64,000 nucleotides of DNA. It comes from Periconia sp. R9002. Its lineage: Eukaryota > Ascomycota > Dothideomycetes > Pleosporales > Periconiaceae. Below are positions 56,987 to 64,000 of this stretch, in pieces (position 1 is the first letter of the stretch; each line of letters begins with the position of its first letter). A program made the position numbers and the translations under genes. Where the stretch lies: the NCBI GenBank assembly GCA_023627715.1, contig JAMAHW010000123.1:1-64000 (forward strand), written 5' to 3'. The notes beneath the pieces are model-generated. The model was not told the DNA's origin. It saw only the letters and a program-made list of their open reading frames with translations, and did not search any database.

Positions 56987-57500
56987 TCAGATCACTCGGC
57001 TGGAGTATAGTACGGCTTTCGGTTCTTCGTCCAGAATAGTTGAAGGTCGTGTACGCAGTCTCCCATGATGAGTTTGCCCCACGGGTCGTCGATAGCGAAT
57101 TTTATATTTTTGAACAGTCAAATAATCCGGAGATATATTTGCCGAATCGCAATTGGTGGAATGGTCCAAAAATCCACACCTATACGTACCATCCGATTGC
57201 TTTACACTGACGACTTTTGCTATGGGTATGCCAGGCGAAATTATCCCTTCTCGCTCTTCCTTCCTGTGTATATATAGATAGATGTTCGGGTGATAATGTT
57301 GCTCTGCAAGTCGTATTATATTCGTTTCTGGGTCCAAGTCTCCACGTGAGACATGAGCAAACACGACTTCTCGGAATCAGTGATTGAAATTGATATACGA
57401 GAAGCAACGCCATTTGAAGCACCTCGGTACAGGATATCACGTTGGAATTGGAGATACATTTCTTTTCTTTCCGGCCAGTATGTGGAATACCCTTCATCAA
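56987..57500 (-). pseudogene. Relic related to the C-terminal part of the HET-type pseudogene at 60.8-61.7 kb
   Basis: On the minus strand 57500-57390 reads EGYSTYWPERKEMYLQFQRD and then ILYRGASNGVASRIS. This matches the segment at 60888-60776 in the same orientation (EGYRARLERKELYL, stop, FQRDILYQGDSNGVAFRIA). Downstream a different frame takes over (DPETNIIRLAEQHYHPNIYLY and following), which implies a frameshift. It is probably the tail of a duplicated, decayed gene. Confidence 0.5.
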
Positions 57501-57979
57501 TGACGAGGCAAAAAAGAACAATTCAGACTTGGTTTGTAACGCAGGCGACCGACCGACCGATGCAAGACAAGCCCCTTGAACGCCCGAGCGCACATCCCGA
57601 GCGAGAGCGTTCGCTAACTTAGCTTGCGTATGGGGCTTGGCAATGTAGAAGCTCTGCATGAATGTTCAGGAAGGGCTGACCCTCTTTTAGAGAGTGCCAT
57701 TGGAATTGGGTCGAAGAAATAGGCGAAACTCCCTCGTAATCAGAGCAACTAAGAAAATTGACCACCTATATTGCCATCACACCCCTTCCCTAGGTATGCA
57801 TCTATCGATAGCAACGAATGCTTACATGAGGGAAGGGAAAGAACACCGAGCAAAACTCTACAAATTTACCTTTCCCCACTAAATATCCCAGTGTTACCAA
57901 ACAGTGTGTGTAAGCTGCGAGATCCGTTATTAGTCACATGGTAGTCTAGTAACTCAAGTGCTACTCAAGACAACCCCGG
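57501..57979. other. Intergenic
   Basis: About 480 bases, 3' of the membrane protein gene; no feature recognised. Confidence 0.35.
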
Positions 57980-60339
57980 CTAGAGATACTTCTTTCCGCG
58001 CCTAACCCGTTCCCCCTCATCCTTATCGTCCTCCATGAAAGAAATCTCCAATCTCTCACCCTTCATAATTCGAACCCTCACCATGTTCTCCCACACTCCT
58101 CGTGTTTCGATCCCAGCACTCGTACCGAATAGTTTCTTAGAAGGACTTGAGTTAATGGCAAGGGCCACGAGTTCGCCGACATGCTCCCAACAGTCTCCTC
58201 CATTATATATGTCCCTATAATAGGAGATTAGTATGAAATTTACGTGTGCGATGACTGCTATAGCATAAATCATTAAAACAATTAATGCAAATATAGCTGA
58301 TTGACCTTGAAGCATAAAACCGTAGACGTAGCGATCTACTTCGACCTTGATTGGATAGTGGAATCTCCATTCGCCCCCTAATTTATTTGCCTCCGAGTCC
58401 ACGAGATTTAGCGCAGAGGAGCCCAACAATTTATATAGAAACCGGTTTGCTACAATCGGCGCGCCCACATACGGCGCGCCCAGGTCCGCCACCGAGGGAT
58501 TGCGCGAGATACTGTCGACAAGTACGAGGCTGAGTAGAGACGATATAGCCTTTTCAATAGCCTGATACTCGGCACGACTATCGGATCCTAGTAAGGGTGC
58601 CGTAAATCCGGAAACGTTCGTATTCTGTACTTCCCTCATGCCTAGATTGAGAAATCTGTCCAGAGCGGAAGAGTTGTCCAGCATTTTGGGGTTGAGATAG
58701 TGGTTAGCATAGTCAAGGTCGATGTCGATTGGCTTCTCGGAAATGCCGTATTTCGTGTAGGACATCTCTTCCTTTATCAGTAAGGCGCTTCGTAGGCTTT
58801 CCGTGACGTTGCTAGAAACGCTCGAATTTTGTGAGCCGAGCGACAGCTCGCTCGCAAACCACCTTGCATCGATAGAGCATGCGACGACTGTAGATTCTAA
58901 CTGCATCTTGTTGCCTTCTGTGCCGCTGCGTTCTACTTTTGGCAATATAGCAACGGCTAGGAGCGACGAATTTGAGACTCTTTCCGTGTCCTTCATCCAG
59001 TGGAGTTTCGGATGCGGACTTCTGAACTCGTCCCATATGGTGGAGTTTTCGCTGAGGCCCAAGTATATGTCGGACCTCACACCCCAAGGATCAGTCCACC
59101 TGTTTTGCATTCTTGGATAGGTTATGTAGCGGTTCTCTCGGACTTTGTGCCAGTGGTCGGCTCCACACCTCACGTGGACCACTGGCTGATAAGTTGGATT
59201 ACGTTTGGATACGCGAAACCGGTACGTTGGAACTCGAGTGATGTTTCCAACATCGAGGCGCGTGGCATATGCCGCGTAAGAGCCCATAGCGGCTGTCATC
59301 ATATCGGTAGCCACAGTCGCGTAAGCCTCACTTGTCATTCCACAATAGTGGCTAGCACAGGTAATGGTGGTATCTCGCCTGGCACCACCTAAGTAAGCGC
59401 CGAAGTTTATGTTACGCTGTGAATTGGTTGTTATATCATTCGAAAACTGGGATTAAATGTACAGAGTTAGTGGTGCTCTGGGACCAATTACCACGAGCAT
59501 TATAGGGATAAAAGACGAAATCAGCATCATACCCAAGCTAGAATATCGAGGTATCCTGCTGTTGAACAGTACCATTTCCACTCCCCAAAGGGGTTGTAGT
59601 CACGGCATTGTTTCGCATATTCCTGTGTGAGAGAAGACTCATTCAAGGATAATTGCCAAATCCTATTCGTGGATCCCCGCAGGTAGTAAACCGAATCGGC
59701 CTCGGGAAACGGCCTTTCTGGCTTGATCCAACCGGCAGATGGAACCATTAAGATGGCCGAACTAGGCCCCAGGATCATCGAAAAGAGGCAAACGGCAAGA
59801 AGCAACACCGCGAAGCGCTTATGAGCCTTGAATCCTGCTATCCATGCGCCACCTTTATAGAGCATCGTGGGACTGCTGACCTGATATGTCGCGTTGAGTA
59901 AGCCAAAAGGAACACCAGCTTCGCTGATTAGTATCGTCCTCATGTAATAAAAGATGATGTACGAGAGTGAAGCGAGCATAAACAGCTCGTGCAGCTTCGC
60001 TAGGAACTGCCAGCCCTTTAACTCGCGGATCTGGGACTCGTTCGTTTCCGCATTAAAGTTTACCCACGCTGTTTTGGTCAAGTTCAAGAACCATAGGATG
60101 AACACCGTACCAGCTGCAACACTGTGGACTGTGTACTCAAGGATTGGGAAGCGGTTCTCGATGGCGACTTTGGCCTGTTCATGATGTTTGGTCTCGAACA
60201 TCAATGAGACGAATGAGAAGAACCTCTTTATGTCGAATCCGGACGCCTTTCGGTCATATTTGGCCTTGTCAAAATGCCGAGGGTTCCCATTGTCGCTCTC
60301 GTGGGCCGAGTGGAGAAATGGCTGTTCGACTTGCGACAT
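57980..60339 (-). CDS. Four-TM membrane protein with large ectodomain, unknown function
   Basis: Two exons (60339-59533 and 59446-57980) give 757 residues. The 86-nt intron joins DILAW to FSNDITTNSQ in frame and turns two apparent frames into one gene. Predicted membrane segments are at residues about 70-92 (YTVHSVAAGTVFILWFLNL), 112-132 (FMLASLSYIIFYYM), 173-195 (FAVLLLAVCLFSMILG) and near 660 (ALIVLMIYAIAVIAHVNFIL). Between the third and fourth lies a domain of more than 400 residues with many Asn-X-Ser/Thr sites and several cysteines, likely outside the cell. The C terminus is charged (DDKDEGERVRRGKKYL). I know similar proteins only as uncharacterised ascomycete families. The gene lies between two related HET-type relics. 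Confidence 0.8.
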
Positions 60340-60419
60340 GAGTACTCGAAGAAATTACTGGTGGTGAAGCCCCAGGGCAAAATTTCTAGTAGAGTGTAAA
60401 GGAAGATACGGGTGTTGGA

Positions 60420-60427
60420 TTATATAG
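60420..60427 (-). promoter_or_regulatory. TATA box of the membrane protein gene
   Basis: CTATATAA on the minus strand, about 80 bases before the ATG at 60339. Confidence 0.5.
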
Positions 60428-60775
60428 CTTACCGCATACCGTTTACTATTTATCCAGAGGACTGATGTGGTGAGATTGTGCAAAACTTAGCGAATCAGAT
60501 TGTACAACAGTGCTTCTACTGCATGCATGCACTCTTTTTGAATTTCATAGCTCGTGTTTCGGAAGGTGACTATTGTTATTGAACCAATGGAGTGAGATTG
60601 CGTGGTATCAATACGACGTTGGAAGTGGGGAAGTGTTATCTCCTATGCATGTCTGCATGCCGTTTTTGTAAGCCCGACACCCATCGAACTTGACAAGCTG
60701 GATGAGGCGGCTCTGCTCGAAAGTGTGAAGCATCTTCAAGCTGGGTATCCATTACAAGTTCTCAATACTGCCATA
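60428..60775. other. Intergenic
   Basis: About 350 bases between the membrane protein promoter and the HET relic; no feature recognised. Confidence 0.35.
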
Positions 60776-61692
60776 TCTCGCGCTATACGAAAAGCAACGC
60801 CGTTTGAATCACCTTGGTACAGGATATCGCGTTGAAATTAGAGATACAATTCTTTTCTTTCCAGCCGCGCGCGATACCCTTCATCCATGATAAAAAGCTC
60901 ACCACCAAGACGTCGATGCACGCGATCTAACGCACGCGAATCATCTGGAGGTGTTACGCGGATGGCTAGTGGCCCATTTAAGTTGTGAGCATATCGTCAA
61001 TTTAGAAGAACAGCTAAGTGTAGTTCATCTGTCCTCACAATAGGAAGTGATATCTTCAATCCTTTGTTTGTTACCTGAAAAGGCTCAACGCTTGAATCTT
61101 GGAAGTGAATGATGGTGGGAAAAAGAGTAGAAGTCGGCTGGCGATGCTGCAAGCGCACCACGAGGTAGCGGATACAATTGCCCACCCGGTCTCCCCCAAG
61201 CCAATATTGACAAGTCCATTGATTGCTTCATGATCTCCTCCTGAAGGCCGAAAAAAAAAACCTTATTCTGTCCCTCGCCGTAAAGCAGAGGCATGTGAAC
61301 ATCGAAAAGGCCTAATAGGTAGTACGCTATATCCTCCGGTCTCGTAGTAGCCCTTCCTCTTGCCCAGGACATACGCTTTGCAATGCTGAAGGACGGTATC
61401 ATCGCCTGTGCATCGACATATGATGGCCGCTGTAAGATTGCAGTGTCGATGTCAACGATGCTAGATAAGATTGGCGCCAAATCATCCAGCGTGTTTGTTG
61501 TAAATCGTATTCTGCCATGCTTTCGGCATGTTCAGGCCCGGCATCTTCAAGGTAAGTGTAGCAAATATTCGACTGTTCATACCATCTAAACATAGAATTT
61601 ATGGCCTCTGACAATTCTGCAGATGACTCTTTGTCGATGCAAACTCTACATACACTTGCGACAACATCGACTTTGTTCAACCGCTTACGCAA
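60776..61692 (-). pseudogene. HET-domain (heterokaryon incompatibility) gene relic
   Basis: Read on the minus strand in several frames, the pieces are in family order: CIDKESSAELSEAINSMFRWY and ICYTYLEDAG (HET domain core), then a missing block where the RGWTLQEL region should be, then FSIAKRMSWARGRATTRPED, IAYYLLGLFDVHMPLLYGEG, a PFQVTNKGLKISLPIV block, LAIRVTPPDDSRALDRVH and the tail shared with 56987-57500. At least one deletion, two frame changes and one in-frame TAA break it. HET proteins trigger cell death on encounter with a non-self partner; this copy cannot encode one. Confidence 0.8.
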
Positions 61693-63207
61693 TCTGTAAT
61701 TCTTACTACTTATCTTATTTTTCAGATTATAATGATAAGCCTGATTTCGGGCCCGGCGGGAAAAGGGGTCCTATGCTAAACCGCTCAGAGGGGTTGATTT
61801 TGGGCCCCTGATACCTACAACTCTTGAAATTTTGTTTATGTACTATAAATGACATATAAAGCGAGAAGAAGGTGGTTAGAGGTTATATTCCTATAATTAA
61901 ATTATAAGACCTAAGTAAGCACCGAAATACGGGCTCAGACGACAGATAAATAAGACTTATTATACTTAAATGTAGATTAGAGGATTCGGGCAAGGAAAGC
62001 GTTTTCATTCGCGGATATCCATAATAATGATTACCAAGGAGGGAGAGGATTCGTAGAGAGATTCTTTGTAGAGAGACTCTCTCCGTGGACAGACTTCTCC
62101 AAGGAGAGAATGTCTTCGTAGAGAGATCCTTTCCGTAGAGAGAGTTCTCCGTGGAGAGAACAGCCGAGGAGAGATAATCTTCAAGGAGAGGATGTCTCTG
62201 TGGAGAAACTCTTCGAGGAGAGAGGCCAGGAGAACCTGGCCAGCTTTAACTTGCAAAGGTCCATCGACTGGCTCACATCTCTACTCATTCAGTTTGTTTA
62301 CTTCCTCCAGCAGTTTGCTTATGTATTTAATACGAATACGTTTAGCGCATGCTCTAAAAAGCATGGACTATACCCGATCTACACTGGGCTCCTAAGCCTA
62401 ATCCTTAAGCTCAGAGACAACATCTTCGGCGCTGGGCTTAGTCGTTCCTGGCATATCGAAGGAGAGGACAACGGCTTTGCCTTGTGTTCAGTGCTCACCG
62501 CGAGAAGAACGGCGGAATGACGTTCCGTTAAGCGCCTCTCTGCTGCCTGAACTGTGGTCGAAGTGGAAGCAAAACTTGTGCTGCACGAAAAAAAAAAATG
62601 GCCGGATAGGGACAAACGCAGGGCGAAGCTGATCGGGACTCGATTTCTAACTCTTTGATGCTGCGCACAGATAAAGTCAAAAGAAGGCAACGATATGCTC
62701 AGCTACCCCCTTAAACTCTTTACTCATACGTCAGATGGCATCTTTGTGTCACTCAAAAACAAGTGCGGAAAAAAGCTCACAATTAAGGGTAGATATCGCT
62801 GTATTATCTATCCCATAAGGTACTATTCAGTACAACAATTCAGACATTAAAAAACTGCATCACCGATTCACATCATTATAGCAAGGCTCATTTAACCATC
62901 TCTAGTCTGAAATTCGGTCTGAATCTATTCCCTTCTCTTTTTTCTGATGGGATACCAGATATTACCACGCCTCGCTCTCTTCGGAATGGGCAACTGACCT
63001 TGTCACCAAAATAGGGGTATTAAGCGTAGCTTAGATAAGGTGAGATATTACTTATAACGGTCTAGCTTCTAGGAACGTAGGCGAAATAAGATCATTATTT
63101 AAAGTCCACTGCTCTAAGGGGACTGCCTCTAGGTCTGACTACAGGTCTCCTAGACGAAGGCCTAATAATAAAGAGAGCTAACCGTCCGGACATCTCTTCA
63201 TCTCTTA
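61693..63207. other. AT-rich decayed region with degenerate tandem array
   Basis: About 1.5 kb with no intact gene. Positions 61700-61990 are AT-rich. A degenerate tandem array lies at 62040-62225. The frame 62200-62520 has no recognised domain. Confidence 0.4.
62040..62225. repeat. Degenerate tandem array of GTAGAGAGA-type units
   Basis: About nine imperfect units of 18-22 bases built around GTAGAGAGA or GTGGAGAGA followed by a T/C-rich spacer. Divergence between units suggests an old minisatellite. Confidence 0.6.
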
Positions 63208-64000
63208 TTACCACTCCTGTGTTGTATCACTATCTCTATCACCATCACTTTGAGTTTCATAATCTTCGTTATTGCTCTCGCTATCCCAGTCATCCTGGTC
63301 GCTTTCCCACCCGTCACCGTCGTCGTAATCCCAATCATTTTCGAAATCTCTGCCTAGTTCATCCTCCGTGTCGTCATGATGGGCTTCCTGGACAGAGGCC
63401 CGTTCTACCGCAGAGCCATCGGACTGTAGAGCTTCGCATGCGGTAGAGAGGTAATTTTCGATCTTCCCTTTCTGTGGCTGGTCAAGGATTTTACGAAAAT
63501 AGAAGTTGATCATATCTAATGTCATGAGAACATCAGCACCAGCTTGATGCCAGAGACCGTGGAGCTTTGATTCCGGGAATAACAATTTATGAACTTCACC
63601 CAACTTAAGGCTGAGATTGGATTCTAAGCCAAGCTCCTTCCGTGCGAGATTCCACCAGGATAAGGGCTGTGCTGCGATTCGCGGCCTTGGTGGGATTAAG
63701 CCATCCATTTGGCCTAAATGTAAAAGTTCCGCGAGGGCATCATAATCTGGAAATGAACGGCCCCAGAACAGTACGGTTTTGATAGGACCATACTCCTATG
63801 AGTTAGCATTCAGTTAGTATGAGAAGAGCTATTGGCTTATATAGAGAACATACCTTACTATATTGTTCAATTATGCTTGCAATCTTCTGAGGTGTGTGCC
63901 AAGGTATAAGAGTGTCATTCTGTACATCATAAATCCTCCGAATAGCGCGGGCACTTTGGAAACTGTTAGTGGCAAGAATATCTATCTCAGATTCAAGGTC
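63208..64000 (-). CDS. DEDDh-type 3'-5' exonuclease-like protein (partial, 5' end outside window)
   Basis: Two exons are visible (64000-63854 and 63795-63208); together they give 244 residues to the stop at 63208-63210. The splice joins IIEQYSK to EYGPIKTVLFWGRSFPDYDA. Near residue 140 the segment HGLWHQAGADVLMTLDMINFYF has the His-x4-Asp pattern and following helix of the ExoIII motif in DEDDh (RNase-T/DnaQ-like) nucleases. The earlier motifs would lie outside or near the edge. The last 60 residues are strongly acidic (Asp/Glu/Ser/Trp repeats). The role is unknown; RNA trimming is possible but inferred from one motif. Confidence 0.5.

Noticed and set aside
62040..62225. Tandem units as a CRISPR-like array
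   Set aside because: Units are imperfect, spacers are not unique, and the organism is a fungus; it is an ordinary degenerate minisatellite.

Overview
This window comes from a filamentous ascomycete fungus (Pezizomycotina). The evidence is: genes split by short introns (about 45-80 nt) with GT..AG ends and CTAAC/CTGAC-type branch sites; ascomycete-typical families (a DUF4045-gelsolin protein, a UstYa/DUF3328 protein, HET-domain relics, an ascomycete laccase, a Zn2Cys6 factor, a cyanovirin-N homologue); and many C-to-T-type differences in repeats and broken genes that recall repeat-induced point mutation (RIP). A leotiomycete is plausible but cannot be shown from the sequence alone. Splice models below were made by eye from reading frames, splice sites and protein motifs.

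Region 1-13.5 kb holds housekeeping-like genes: the 3' end of a probable YSH1/CPSF73 nuclease gene, a very large membrane-anchored disordered protein ending in a GNAT acetyltransferase domain (minus), an ARL2 small GTPase and a DUF4045-gelsolin protein. Region 15-22 kb holds short accessory genes: a cyanovirin-N lectin, a class II aldolase, a small secreted Cys-rich protein with an in-frame stop, a kinase-like protein and a SAM methyltransferase.

Region 22.8-26.6 kb is the most unusual part. It carries a dynamin-family GTPase fused to GLFG repeats and a NUP98-like tail. On both sides of this gene lies a tiny dispersed element (about 55-65 bp); a third copy sits near 52.8 kb. Each copy is bounded by its own direct repeat of 10-16 bp, so each looks like an independent insertion. 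Next come a Zn2Cys6 relic and a UstYa-like gene with a stop inside its first HxxHC motif.

Region 30-44.2 kb holds a repetitive Ala/Gly protein, a long 3.4-kb divergent intergenic region, a basic/acidic disordered protein, a Zn2Cys6 factor and LSM7. Region 44.7-56 kb has a secreted laccase, a Cys-rich protein, a GPI-anchored cell-surface protein and a 77-aa protein separated by long intergenic stretches. Region 57-64 kb looks like a decaying accessory region: a four-TM membrane protein flanked by related relics of HET-type genes, a degenerate tandem array and, at the right edge, a DEDDh-nuclease-like gene that runs out of the window. No tRNA, rRNA or CRISPR array was recognised.
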